Below are positions 34,967 through 43,808 of a stretch of DNA of 64,000 nucleotides, piece after piece (the stretch's first letter is position 1; every line of letters begins with the position of its first letter). Made by a program: the position numbers and the translations under genes. The notes under the pieces were generated by a model. That model was not told where the DNA came from. It did not search any database and saw nothing but the letters and a program-made list of their open reading frames with translations. The stretch spans positions 248,001 to 312,000 of the forward strand of contig NZ_JACYHB010000003.1 of NCBI RefSeq assembly GCF_014837295.1, written 5' to 3'. This DNA comes from Cellulosimicrobium arenosum. Lineage in GTDB: Bacteria > Actinomycetota > Actinomycetes > Actinomycetales > Cellulomonadaceae.

Positions 34967-37333
34967 ATGCTCGACGACGTCACCGCATCCTCCCCGCCCG
35001 CCTCCCTGCAGCACGGTCCCGTCGCACCCCGCCGACCGACGTCGCGCACGCACCACGGCGAGACCGTCACGGACGACTACGAGTGGCTGCGCGACAAGGA
35101 GTCGCCCGAGGTGGTCGCGCACCTCGAGGCGGAGAACGCGCACACCGAGGACCGGCTCGCGCACCTCGCGCCCCTGCGCGAGCGCATCTTCGCCGAGATC
35201 AAGGGCCGCACGCAGGAGACCGACCTGTCGGTCCCCGCCCGGATGGGCGGCTTCTGGTACTACTCGCGCACGGTCGAGGGCCGGCAGTACTCGTTGCACG
35301 CACGCGCCCCGGTCGACACGTCCCTGGGGAGCGACGCGCGCTCTGCCTGGATCCCGCCCGTGCTGGAGCCCGGCGTGCCCGTCGACCGCGAGCAGGTCCT
35401 GCTGGACGGCGAGGTCGAGGCCGCGGGCCACGACTTCTTCTCGCTCGGGTCGTTCGACGTGTCCGCGGACGGCCGGTACCTCGCGTGGGCGGCCGACACC
35501 GTGGGCGACGAGCGGTACACGCTGCGGGTCCGTGACCTGACGACCGGGTCGGACCTGGCGGACGTCGTGCCGGGGACGTTCCCGGGAGCGGTCTTCTCCC
35601 CGGACGGCCGGTACGTGTTCTACCCGACGGTCGACGACGCGTGGCGCCCTTGGCGCGTGTGGCGCCACGAGGTCGGCACGCCCGCGGAGCAGGACGTCGT
35701 GGTCTTCGAGGAGCCGGACGAGCGCTACTGGGTCGGTGTCGGGGTGAGCCGGTCGCAGCGCTACGTGCAGATCGAGCTCGGCTCGAAGATCACGTCCGAG
35801 ACCTGGCTGATCGACGCGTCCGACCCGACGGCCTCCCCCCGCGTCGTCTGGCCCCGCCGCGAGGGAGTGGAGTACACGACCGAGCACGCGGTGGTCCCCG
35901 ATACCTGGCTCCCCGGCGAGCATGCGGCTGCGTCCCGTCAGCACGGCCTGACGGGCGACGAGAGCATGGTCGAGGGGGAGCAGGCGCATGGTCGAGATGT
36001 GCTGCTCGTGCTGCACAACGAGGGCGCGGAGAACTTCGAGCTCGTCGTGGTCGACGTGGGCGACTCCGCAGTCGGGGCGGAGGGGGCCCTCGTCGTCGTG
36101 CCGCACGACCCGGCGGTGCGGCTCGAGGGGGTCGACGCGTTCGCCGACCATCTCGTGCTGTCCTACCGGCGGGACGCGCTCGCGCGCGTCGCGGTGATCG
36201 ACCTCGCGACGACGGCGCAGGCCGCCGCGGCGCGTCCCGCGGGGCTGCCGACCCCGATCCGCACCGGCGACACGGTCGCGCCGGGCGAGCCGTGGCACGT
36301 GCACGAGATCGAGTTCGACGAGCCGCTGTTCACCGCGGGCCTCGGCGCGAACCCGGAGTGGGACCAGCCGACGGTCCGGTTGGGCTGCACGAGCTTCGTC
36401 ACGCCCGCGACCGTCTACGACTACCGCGTCGCCGCCGACGAGCTGACCCTCCTCAAGCGCCAGCCGGTCCTCGGCGACTACGACCCGGCGCACTACGTGC
36501 AGCGCCGCGAGTGGGCGACCGCCGAGGACGGGACGCGGGTCCCGATCTCGCTCGTGTGGCGGCGAGACGCGCTCGGGCTCGACGCGACCGGGACCGGCGC
36601 GGACCCGGCGCCGCTCGTGCTGTACGGGTACGGGTCGTACGAGATCAGCATCGACCCGGCGTTCTCGGTCTCCCGTCTGTCGCTGCTGGACCGGGGGGTC
36701 GTGTACGCGGTCGCGCACGTCCGCGGCGGCGGCGAGCTCGGTCGCGGCTGGTACGACGACGGCAAGACCCTCACCAAGCGCAACTCGTTCACCGACTTCG
36801 TCGCGGTCGCCCACCACCTCGTCGAGACCGGCTGGACGAGCCCGCGGCGCATGGTCGCCCAGGGTGGCTCCGCGGGCGGTCTGCTCATGGGTGCCGTCGC
36901 CAACCTCGCGCCGGAGCTGTTCGCGGGCGTGCTGGCCGAGGTCCCGTTCGTCGACGCGCTCACGTCGATCCTCGACCCGTCGCTCCCGCTGACCGTCGTC
37001 GAGTGGGACGAGTGGGGCGACCCGCTGCACGACGCGGACGTCTACCGGTACATGGCCTCGTACACGCCGTACGAGAACGTGCCCGACGACGCGTCGCACT
37101 ACCCGCGCATCCTCGCCGTGACGTCGTTCAACGACACGCGGGTGCTGTACGTGGAACCGGCGAAATGGGTCGCGCGCCTGCGTGCGGCCGGTGCCCCGGC
37201 GCTGCTGAAGATCGAGATGAACGCGGGGCACGGCGGGGTCTCCGGCCGCTACGAGGCGTGGAAGGAGGTCGCGTACGAGGACGCCTGGGTGCTCGACGTC
37301 CTCGGTCTCGCGGGCCCGGCGGCGGACGACTGA
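34967..37333 (+). CDS. Prolyl oligopeptidase / oligopeptidase B family (S9A)
   Basis: A 788-residue cytoplasmic serine peptidase that cuts short peptides. The N-terminal part is the seven-bladed propeller (about 80-440), opening with His-Gly-Glu-Thr-Val-Thr-Asp-Asp-Tyr-Glu-Trp-Leu-Arg. The alpha/beta hydrolase follows with Gly-Gly-Ser-Ala-Gly-Gly (Ser635), Asp723 in Ser-Phe-Asn-Asp-Thr-Arg and His755 in Asn-Ala-Gly-His-Gly-Gly. The overall layout and Arg-Gly-Gly-Gly-Glu-Leu-Gly-Arg-Gly-Trp-Tyr are those of protease II, which cleaves after Arg or Lys. It overlaps the converging NAD-kinase-like gene by 85 bases. Confidence 0.95.
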   Translation: MLDDVTASSPPASLQHGPVAPRRPTSRTHHGETVTDDYEWLRDKESPEVVAHLEAENAHTEDRLAHLAPLRERIFAEIKGRTQETDLSVPARMGGFWYYSRTVEGRQYSLHARAPVDTSLGSDARSAWIPPVLEPGVPVDREQVLLDGEVEAAGHDFFSLGSFDVSADGRYLAWAADTVGDERYTLRVRDLTTGSDLADVVPGTFPGAVFSPDGRYVFYPTVDDAWRPWRVWRHEVGTPAEQDVVVFEEPDERYWVGVGVSRSQRYVQIELGSKITSETWLIDASDPTASPRVVWPRREGVEYTTEHAVVPDTWLPGEHAAASRQHGLTGDESMVEGEQAHGRDVLLVLHNEGAENFELVVVDVGDSAVGAEGALVVVPHDPAVRLEGVDAFADHLVLSYRRDALARVAVIDLATTAQAAAARPAGLPTPIRTGDTVAPGEPWHVHEIEFDEPLFTAGLGANPEWDQPTVRLGCTSFVTPATVYDYRVAADELTLLKRQPVLGDYDPAHYVQRREWATAEDGTRVPISLVWRRDALGLDATGTGADPAPLVLYGYGSYEISIDPAFSVSRLSLLDRGVVYAVAHVRGGGELGRGWYDDGKTLTKRNSFTDFVAVAHHLVETGWTSPRRMVAQGGSAGGLLMGAVANLAPELFAGVLAEVPFVDALTSILDPSLPLTVVEWDEWGDPLHDADVYRYMASYTPYENVPDDASHYPRILAVTSFNDTRVLYVEPAKWVARLRAAGAPALLKIEMNAGHGGVSGRYEAWKEVAYEDAWVLDVLGLAGPAADD

Positions 37334-38280
37334 GGCACGCCGGGACGCACGAGCCGGAGCGGTGCGCCGGCGGTCCGCACCGTCACCGTCTGGCCCCAGG
37401 ACGCGACGAGCCGGTCGTCCTCCATCCCGTCCCCGAACACGACGAGCCGGTCGGACGCGACGGTGAGCTCGACGTCGCGCCCGTCCTCGACGTACCCCTC
37501 GGTGAGCCGCGTGCCGGTCGCCGGTGACGGCCACGCCTCGCGCACGAACCAGCCGAGGCGAGCCTCGGTGCGACCGGGTGCGCGGCGCCCGCCGCGGTCG
37601 TGCGCGAGCGACGCCCACCAGCCGGTCGCGCCCGTCCCCGTGGCGACGAGCACGCCCGACGACGACTGCCGCTCCTCGCCGTCCTCGCACCGCAGCGTGT
37701 AGCGCGCGCTCTGGTGGGTCGGGTGACCGACGAACACCTCGTTCAGCGCGGTGAGGGACTGCCCGTCGTCGAGGTCCGCGCGCACGGTGGTGAGGGCGTC
37801 CACCGGCAGGAGGGCGACCCGGTCGGGGGCCGGCCCGGACACGGCGCCGTCGGGCACGGGACGGGCAGGGACACCCAGCCCGCGCAGCACGGCCACCGCG
37901 GCATCCACGCCGTGCCGCACGAGCACGCCCGCGTTCACGCCCGGCTCGGGGTCGACGCCGAGGACGGGCTGGCCGTCGAGGTACTTCGCGACGTTGGCGA
38001 CCAGCCCGTCCTGCCCGACGACCACGACCAGGTCCTCGGGCGCGACGAGGAACCGCGACAGGTCCGACCGCTCGACGTCGGCCCGTGCCCAGTCCGGCGG
38101 CAGCGCCGCCACGACCTGCTCACGAACCGCCGTGAGCGCGTCGTGGCGCGACTGGACCTGTGCGAGCGTCCGCCCGCGCGTGCGCAGGAAGAACTCGGCC
38201 TGGCCGCGCGTGCCGTGCCGGTCGACGAGCTCGTCCAGCTCGGTCCGCCGGTGCACGACGACGGCGCGTCGCCGCAGCAT
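37249..38280 (-). CDS. NAD(+)-kinase-like protein
   Basis: A 343-residue protein of the NAD kinase/diacylglycerol kinase fold. The nucleotide motif Gly-Gly-Asp-Gly reads Gly-Gln-Asp-Gly (residues 89-92); Leu-Asn-Glu-Val and Val-Ala-Thr-Gly-Thr-Gly-Ala-Thr-Gly-Trp match the second half of the site. It may phosphorylate NAD or a related molecule, but the changed motif makes activity uncertain. It follows the SPFH gene by two bases, and both are opposite an NrtR-type regulator. Its last 28 codons run antisense inside the oligopeptidase gene and look like a random extension. Confidence 0.8.
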   Translation of the reverse strand: MLRRRAVVVHRRTELDELVDRHGTRGQAEFFLRTRGRTLAQVQSRHDALTAVREQVVAALPPDWARADVERSDLSRFLVAPEDLVVVVGQDGLVANVAKYLDGQPVLGVDPEPGVNAGVLVRHGVDAAVAVLRGLGVPARPVPDGAVSGPAPDRVALLPVDALTTVRADLDDGQSLTALNEVFVGHPTHQSARYTLRCEDGEERQSSSGVLVATGTGATGWWASLAHDRGGRRAPGRTEARLGWFVREAWPSPATGTRLTEGYVEDGRDVELTVASDRLVVFGDGMEDDRLVASWGQTVTVRTAGAPLRLVRPGVPQSSAAGPARPRTSSTQASSYATSFHAS

Positions 38281-38282
38281 CG

Positions 38283-39338
38283 TCAGGCCGCCTTCCCGGT
38301 GGGCGCGGTGCCCGGGCCGTCGGGCGCGCCGTCTCCCGCGAGCGCTCCGGTCAGCAGGGCGCCCAGGGTCCCCGTGAGCAGGTCCGGCGTGATGGTCAGG
38401 TTCTGCACGGTCGGCAGCGACCGGGCGGCGTCGCGCAGCGCGAGCGCGACCAGGGTGCTCCGGCCGACGTCGCCGTAGACCTCCATGCGGGCCTGCTCGG
38501 CCGCTGCCTCCGCCGCCCCGACCGCTCGTACCTGCTCGGCCTGCGCCTCGGTGGCGAGCGTCGCGCGCTCGGCCGAGCCGCGCGCGTCGATCATGCCCGC
38601 CGCGGCCTTCTCCCGCGCCGTGCGGCGCGCGTTGGCCCCCTCCTGGGCGACGAGGTGCTCACGCCGCGTCGCGAGCTCGATCTGGCTCGCGAGCTCGTTC
38701 TCCGCGATGACGCGCTCGCGCTCCACGGCGAGCGCCCGCCGCTCGTACGTCGCACGGTCGGCCTCGGCCTGGACGTGCTCGCGGGCAGGAGTCTGCAGCG
38801 CGCGCTCGACGTCCTTCTCCGGCCGTACGGCGAGCACCTGGACGCCGATGACCGCGATACCGGTCGCGGCGAGGCGCGGGTCGGCGGGCAGGACCTGGGT
38901 GAGCAGACCCCGCACGCGCGGGACGCCCGCGGTCATGGCGTCGGCGAGCGACATGGCCGCCACCGTGTCGGCCGCGTGGCTCTGGGCGAGCTGCCCGACG
39001 ATGCCGGCGACCTGGTCCCGGCCCGCGGTGCTCGTCTCGCCGCTGCGGGCGTCCACCGCGAAGTCGAGGCGCTGCGCGACCGTCACCGGATCGGTGAACC
39101 GGTAGGTGACGTTGGCCTGGACGGTGACGTCCTGGTGGTCGGCCGTCACGGCGTGGAAGAAGATCGGCAGCTCCTGGTCGTCGACGGGGACCTCGCTGAG
39201 GACGGTCGTCGACGGGCGGAACCAGAACGCCTGCCCGACGCCCTGGTGCGCGACCCGGCCGCGGCGCAGGTGCACCACGTGGCCTGTCGGGCTGCCGAGG
39301 AAGTGCCGTGCCCCGGGGTACCTGCGGATGGTGGTCAT
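38283..39338 (-). CDS. SPFH/band-7 domain protein
   Basis: A 351-residue protein of the stomatin/prohibitin superfamily. The SPFH domain covers about residues 30-200 (Pro-Val-Asp-Asp-Gln-Glu-Leu-Pro, Val-Gln-Ala-Asn-Val-Thr-Tyr-Arg-Phe); then come about 100 residues of Ala/Glu/Arg coiled coil typical of the flotillin repeat. No membrane helix is visible, so attachment is likely through the N-terminal strands. Such proteins build membrane-bound oligomeric cages. Operon with the NAD-kinase-like gene. Its promoter shares a 46-bp dyad with the divergent NrtR-type gene. Confidence 0.9.
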   Translation of the reverse strand: MTTIRRYPGARHFLGSPTGHVVHLRRGRVAHQGVGQAFWFRPSTTVLSEVPVDDQELPIFFHAVTADHQDVTVQANVTYRFTDPVTVAQRLDFAVDARSGETSTAGRDQVAGIVGQLAQSHAADTVAAMSLADAMTAGVPRVRGLLTQVLPADPRLAATGIAVIGVQVLAVRPEKDVERALQTPAREHVQAEADRATYERRALAVERERVIAENELASQIELATRREHLVAQEGANARRTAREKAAAGMIDARGSAERATLATEAQAEQVRAVGAAEAAAEQARMEVYGDVGRSTLVALALRDAARSLPTVQNLTITPDLLTGTLGALLTGALAGDGAPDGPGTAPTGKAA

Positions 39339-39358
39339 CGTGGTCTCCGTCCCTTTGT

Positions 39359-39404
39359 TGTCACACTGACGATAAAGCGATCCGCAGTTATCGTCAAGGT
39401 GACA
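39359..39404. promoter_or_regulatory. 46-bp interrupted dyad, candidate NrtR operator
   Basis: Arms TGTCAC (39359-39364) plus TGACGATAA (39367-39375) are mirrored by TTATCGTCA (39388-39396) plus GTGACA (39399-39404), all on one centre at 39381.5. Seen another way, two GTCA-N3-TGAC sites are centred 33 bases apart, three helical turns. It fills the gap between divergent genes, ideal for one regulator to control both. Confidence 0.7.
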
Positions 39405-39413
39405 CCAGGAAGG

Positions 39414-39419
39414 TACGGT
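39414..39419 (+). promoter_or_regulatory. -10 of leaderless Nudix regulator gene
   Basis: TACGGT ends six bases before GTG 39426; ten bases separate it from the dyad's last arm, so bound regulator would block it. Confidence 0.5.
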
Positions 39420-39425
39420 GGGTTC

Positions 39426-40265
39426 GTGACGACGAACCGCGAGCCGCGCCCCGGCGACGTCCCGCCCGGTGCCGCGCTGCTGCCCGTGACCGTCGACGTC
39501 GTCGCGCTCACCGTGCGCGACGACGCGCTCCACGTCCTGCTCGTCGAGCGCGGCGTCGAGCCCTTCCGCGGTGCGCTCGCGCTGCCGGGCGGGTTCGTCC
39601 TGCCCGACGAGCGGCTCGGCGAGGCGGCCCGGCGCGAGCTCGCCGAGGAGACCGGCGTCCGGACGCCGGGACACCTCGAGCAGCTGCGGACCTACGGCCC
39701 GCTGGGCCGCGACCCGCGCGGTCCCGTGCTGTCCGTGGCGCACCTGCTGCTCGCCCCCGAGTTCGGCGTCGTGCACGCCGGCTCGGATGCCGGGGGAGCG
39801 GCGTGGCACCCCGTCGAGCACCTGCTGCGCGACGCGGCCGGCCACCCGGGTCCGGACGAGCGCACGGGCGCGACGGTCGCCGGGCGGCGGCTCGCGTTCG
39901 ACCACGAGCGGATCCTCGCCGACGGCGTCGAGCGCGCGCGCGCCAAGCTCGAGTACTCGGCGCTCGCCGCCGCGTTCTGCGCTCCGGAGTTCACGATCGC
40001 GGACCTGCGGCGTGTCTACGAGGCGGTGTGGGGCGTGCGCCTCGACCCCCGCAACTTCTCCCGCAAGGCGACGGGCGCGGTCGGGTTCCTGGAGCCGACG
40101 GGCGCGACGACGTCGGGCGGGACGGGTCGACCCGCCGCGCTCTACCGCGCCGCCCGTCCCGTGCCAGGTCCTGTGCCCGGCCGTCCCCACGGCCAGGACC
40201 CGGACGACGCGCCCGCGAGCGTGCCCGCGGTGCTGGACCCGCCCCTCATGCGCCCCTCGCGGTGA
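39426..40265 (+). CDS. Nudix-fold regulator (NrtR-like)
   Basis: A 279-residue protein. Residues about 18-165 are a Nudix domain with the Nudix box Gly-Gly-Phe-Val-Leu-Pro-Asp-Glu to Arg-Glu-Leu-Ala-Glu-Glu-Thr-Gly; the core REXXEE is kept (Arg-Arg-Glu-Leu-Ala-Glu-Glu), so hydrolysis is possible. The C-terminal part has the winged-helix segment of NrtR: Phe-Thr-Ile-Ala-Asp-Leu-Arg-Arg-Val-Tyr-Glu-Ala-Val-Trp-Gly and Asn-Phe-Ser-Arg-Lys. NrtR senses ADP-ribose and controls NAD genes. It is divergent from the SPFH and NAD-kinase-like genes. A proline-rich tail of about 35 residues ends it. Confidence 0.9.
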   Translation: MTTNREPRPGDVPPGAALLPVTVDVVALTVRDDALHVLLVERGVEPFRGALALPGGFVLPDERLGEAARRELAEETGVRTPGHLEQLRTYGPLGRDPRGPVLSVAHLLLAPEFGVVHAGSDAGGAAWHPVEHLLRDAAGHPGPDERTGATVAGRRLAFDHERILADGVERARAKLEYSALAAAFCAPEFTIADLRRVYEAVWGVRLDPRNFSRKATGAVGFLEPTGATTSGGTGRPAALYRAARPVPGPVPGRPHGQDPDDAPASVPAVLDPPLMRPSR

Positions 40266-40317
40266 GGCCGCCGGGTCCACGGGGAGAGCTCCCCCTGGAC
40301 GGTGGCTCCGGCGTCGC

Positions 40318-40323
40318 TACTCT
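40318..40323 (+). promoter_or_regulatory. -10 of leaderless coiled-coil gene
   Basis: TACTCT ends six bases before ATG 40330, without a ribosome site. Confidence 0.55.
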
Positions 40324-40329
40324 CCCTGC

Positions 40330-42019
40330 ATGACGACCTACAGCTACTGGCGTTCCGAGGACGGGAACATCCGCGCGCTCAACGATGCGCTCGCGGCGCA
40401 GTCGGCTCGGGCACGGGCCCGCGAGGCGTCCCTGAACCGACGGCTGCACTCGCTCGAAGGGAACCTGTCCAACCAGGTCGAGGTCCTGTCGCGGCTGGTC
40501 AACGCGCTGATCGAGCTCGGCGAGGTGCGCGACGAGCTCACGCTCTTCACCCCCGCCCGCCGCGCGCGCGACGCCGCCCGTGCTCTGACCCGGGCGGTGC
40601 TCGACGGCGCGGGCGACGTCTCGCACCTGCGGCAGTCCCCGGACCTCGCGGACGTGCCGGGATACTGGCTCATGCCCGCCGTCTTCGCGGTCGCGGAGGC
40701 GCGCGCCGGACGCCTCGACCGGGAGGCCGCGGACGACGCGGTCGCACGTGACCGCCGGCGCGCGTCGACGTACCTCGTGGCGGTGTGCACCCTCGTCGGG
40801 CATCCTGAGCTCGCGGCCCCGTGGGTCTCCGTCGTGCTCGAGGCCCCCGTCCTTCCCGCCTCCGGATGGGGGGGACGCGACCGGCGACGGGACGTCCGCG
40901 CGAGGGGACGACGCGCCCGACGAGGTCGCGGTGACCGTCGCCGAGCGCTCGCTGTGGCGGGCGGCCGCGGCCGGGCTCCTCGACCCGGCGGCCCGTGCCG
41001 CCGTGGGGTCCGCGGTCGCGGAACGGGTAGGCCTGCTCGACGGCGGCGCGCAGGATCGTCTGCGCGCGAAGCTCCTGGAGACCGCGCCGCGCATCACCGG
41101 CAGCGACGGCTCGGGCTGGGGCACCCCCGCGGGCACCGTCGACGAGCTGGGCGTGCTGCGCGCCTGGCACGGCTGGGCGCAGGCCCTCGGCGCGGGTCCG
41201 GGCAGCGCCGCACCGGGACCCGTGGGCACGGCGGGGTCGGACTCGGAGAATCCAGGTCCAGGTCCGGGTGCGGCGGACGGGCCGGGTGACGGAGCTGGGA
41301 TCCCGGTGAGCACCGCGCTGCGGACCGTGGTCGACAGCCTGGCGGACGAGGGCGCGCCCGTCGAGCGCGACCTGCTCGCGCGGGCCGAGGTGCTCAACGA
41401 CCGCGTCGGGCGCGAGCCCGAGGACGGCGGTCCTTCCTGGGACGCCACGGCGGGGAACCTCGTCGACCTCCTCGTCGACGACGCGCGCGGGGACGACCCG
41501 GGTCGTGCCGCCCTCGTCGCGCCGTTGCTCGTGGCGGACCTCCGCGCGGGCGTCCACGCCGGTGCGGGCCGTCTCGTCGACGCCCCGGCACCCGTCCGCA
41601 CGCTGCGCCTCGCCGGGCACACCGTGACGGTGACCCCGACCGACGACGGCGCGACCACAGCCGGCACCGCTCGCGCGGCCTACCTCGCGCGACCGGTCGA
41701 CGGCCCGTCGTGGGCCGTCGTCGGGGTCGCCGGCGCCGTCGCTCTGCTGTCCGTGGTCCTGGGCGTCGTCGTCAGCCCGGCGTTCGCCGTGGTCGCCGTC
41801 GTCGGCGGTGCCGTCGCGGGCTGGCAGTGGTTCGCCGGGAACCGGCGAGCCGCCGACCAGCGCGCCGACGCGGAGCGCACGGCGCAGGAGTTCGACGCGA
41901 AGGTCGCCGACGCGCGCACCGCCGTCAGCACGGAGGCCGCCGCCGCGCAGACGCTGCGCGAGGACGTCGCGACGGTCGTCGCCGAGCTCGACGACGCGTT
42001 GGCGGCCGTCGCCGCCTAG
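40330..42019 (+). pseudogene. Coiled-coil membrane protein, frameshifted at a G7 run
   Basis: From ATG 40330 the frame encodes a coiled-coil protein (Tyr-Ser-Tyr-Trp-Arg-Ser-Glu-Asp-Gly and Leu-Glu-Gly-Asn-Leu-Ser-Asn-Gln) of about 180 residues, then reaches seven Gs at 40868-40874. Beyond it the plausible protein continues in the next frame (Glu-Val-Ala-Val-Thr-Val-Ala-Glu-Arg-Ser-Leu-Trp) to TAG at 42019, including two membrane helices (Trp-Ala-Val-Val-Gly-Val onward) and a final coiled coil. Removing one G gives one protein of about 560 residues. It could be a mutated gene, a phase-variable tract or a sequencing error. Function unknown. Confidence 0.75.
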
Positions 42020-42031
42020 ATGTTCGAACGA

Positions 42032-42064
42032 GGGCCTCGAACGCTGGGTGAACGGACGATGAAC
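42032..42064 (-). promoter_or_regulatory. PHO box upstream of the phosphate transporter
   Basis: Read on the minus strand there are three 11-base units, GTTCATCGTCC, GTTCACCCAGC and GTTCGAGGCCC, end to end. This matches the PhoP-binding direct repeats of actinobacteria. It ends 53 bases before the transporter's ATG. Confidence 0.75.
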
Positions 42065-42117
42065 TCTGGTCGAAGAGTCCACAGGATGGTCGCGCAGGGG
42101 GTCCTGGCGACCTCACC

Positions 42118-43419
42118 ATGGACACCGTGACCGAGACGCTCCTCCTCGTGCTCGTCGTCGTGACCGCACTCGCCTTCGACTTCACGAACGGGTTCCACGA
42201 CACGGGCAACGCGATGGCCACCTCCATCGCCACCCGCGCCCTCAAGCCCAAGACCGCCGTCGCGCTGTCGGCCGTCCTCAACATGGTCGGGGCCTTCCTG
42301 TCGCTCGCCGTGGCGGCGACGATCGCGAAGGGCCTGGTGGACGCCAACGTCATCACGCTCGAGGTGATCCTCGCCGGACTCGTCGGCGGCATCACGTGGA
42401 ACCTGATCACGTGGCTGCTCGGCCTCCCGTCCAGCTCGTCGCACGCGCTCATCGGCGGTGTCGTCGGCTCGGTGCTGGCGGCCGTCGGGACCAGCGGGGT
42501 CCTGTGGACCGGTGTGATCGCCAAGGTCCTGCTGCCCGCGCTGTTCGCCCCGGTCGTCGCGATCGGTGTCGCGAGCGTGGGCACGTGGGCGGTCGCGCGC
42601 CTCACCCGCGGCGTCCCCGAGGGCACGTCCACGCGTGCGTTCCGCTGGGGCCAGGTCGGCTCCGCGTCGCTCGTCTCGCTCGCGCACGGCACCAACGACG
42701 CGCAGAAGTCGATGGGCATCATCCTGCTCGCGCTCATCGCGGCCGGTGCCGTACCCGCCGACTCCGGCGTCCCGTTCTGGGTGATCCTCGCGTGCGCCTC
42801 GTTCATGGCGCTCGGCACGTACCTCGGCGGCTGGCGGATCATCCGCACGCTCGGCAAGGGCCTCGTCGAGATCGACACGCGCCAGGGCATGGCCGCCGAG
42901 ACGTCGTCCGCGGCCGTCATCCTCATGTCCGGCCTCTTCGGCTACTCGCTGTCCACGACGCACGTCGCGACCGGGTCCATCCTCGGCTCCGGCGTCGGCA
43001 TGCCGGGCGCCACGGTCCGCTGGGGACTCGCCGGCCGCATGCTCGCGGCCTGGGGGCTCACGCTCCCCGCCGCCGGGATCGTCGGCGCCGCGTGCTACGG
43101 CCTCCAGCACCTGATCGGCGGAGCGGCCGGCACCGTCGTCGTGTTCGGTGTCCTCGTCGCCACGTCCGCCGCGATCTGGGTCGCCTCGCGCCGCAAGCCG
43201 GTCGACGCGAACAACGTGAACGACGAGTGGGACGGCGATCAGGTGGCGGCCGGGACGCTTCCGGAGACCGCGTCCGACGACGCCACGGCCGCCCGTCCCG
43301 TGCAGGCCTCCGGCCCCGTCACGGTCTCCGTGCCCTCGGGCGGTGCCCCCGGTGTCCCCGGCACCCACGGCGCTGCCTCCACCGCTCGTCGTCGGCGCCG
43401 TCAGCGCGCCGGCGTCTGA
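42118..43419 (+). CDS. pit: Low-affinity inorganic phosphate transporter (PiT family)
   Basis: A 433-residue membrane permease that takes up metal-phosphate with protons. It has the two family repeats, each with the signature: Phe-Asp-Phe-Thr-Asn-Gly-Phe-His-Asp near the start and His-Gly-Thr-Asn-Asp-Ala-Gln-Lys in the middle; Pro-Ser-Ser-Ser-Ser-His-Ala-Leu and Ser-Thr-Thr-His-Val also match. The C-terminus is a 60-residue Thr/Ala/Pro-rich cytoplasmic tail ending in Arg repeats. Unlike in Escherichia coli, a PHO box lies upstream. A small membrane-protein gene follows. Confidence 0.95.
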   Translation: MDTVTETLLLVLVVVTALAFDFTNGFHDTGNAMATSIATRALKPKTAVALSAVLNMVGAFLSLAVAATIAKGLVDANVITLEVILAGLVGGITWNLITWLLGLPSSSSHALIGGVVGSVLAAVGTSGVLWTGVIAKVLLPALFAPVVAIGVASVGTWAVARLTRGVPEGTSTRAFRWGQVGSASLVSLAHGTNDAQKSMGIILLALIAAGAVPADSGVPFWVILACASFMALGTYLGGWRIIRTLGKGLVEIDTRQGMAAETSSAAVILMSGLFGYSLSTTHVATGSILGSGVGMPGATVRWGLAGRMLAAWGLTLPAAGIVGAACYGLQHLIGGAAGTVVVFGVLVATSAAIWVASRRKPVDANNVNDEWDGDQVAAGTLPETASDDATAARPVQASGPVTVSVPSGGAPGVPGTHGAASTARRRRRQRAGV

Positions 43420-43443
43420 CCCGATCGCCTCGAAAGGTCCGCC

Positions 43444-43725
43444 ATGCCGTTCATCGAGCTCGACTCGCTGCTCAAGGTGGTCGTCGCCGGCCTCGTCCTC
43501 GGTGCCGGGCTGCCCGCGCTCTTCGCGCTGGGCGTCCGGCTCGCGGCCGGGCGCACCGTTCCCGTCGGCGTCGAGGCCGACGGTGCGCGACTCACGACCG
43601 ACGGTGCGATCGTCCGCGTCGAACGCCCGACGCGCTGGCGTCGCGCCGGCGCGGTCCTGTGCTTCGCCGTCGTGGTGCTCGCCGTAGCGGCCGGCATCAC
43701 GTTCGTAGCCAGCGGCGGCCACTGA
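43444..43725 (+). CDS. Small membrane protein downstream of pit
   Basis: A 93-residue protein with two hydrophobic helices (about 10-32 and 68-88) and a basic, beta-like segment between them (Val-Gly-Val-Glu-Ala-Asp-Gly-Ala-Arg). AAAGG precedes the ATG and only 24 bases separate it from pit, so it is co-transcribed. Similar small proteins follow pit in related actinobacteria; their role is unknown. Confidence 0.75.
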   Translation: MPFIELDSLLKVVVAGLVLGAGLPALFALGVRLAAGRTVPVGVEADGARLTTDGAIVRVERPTRWRRAGAVLCFAVVVLAVAAGITFVASGGH

Positions 43726-43808
43726 CCGAGCACGTCGGCGGACGTGTCGTCGTGTCGCGATGACAGCGGCGCCCGAGGCACGGAGGGGTATCCGTCCGGC
43801 CGGGGGCG

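Noticed and set aside
43731-43746. CACGTC/GACGTG hairpin between pit-linked gene and LacI gene
   Set aside because: Only six base pairs and no T-run, too weak to call a terminator.
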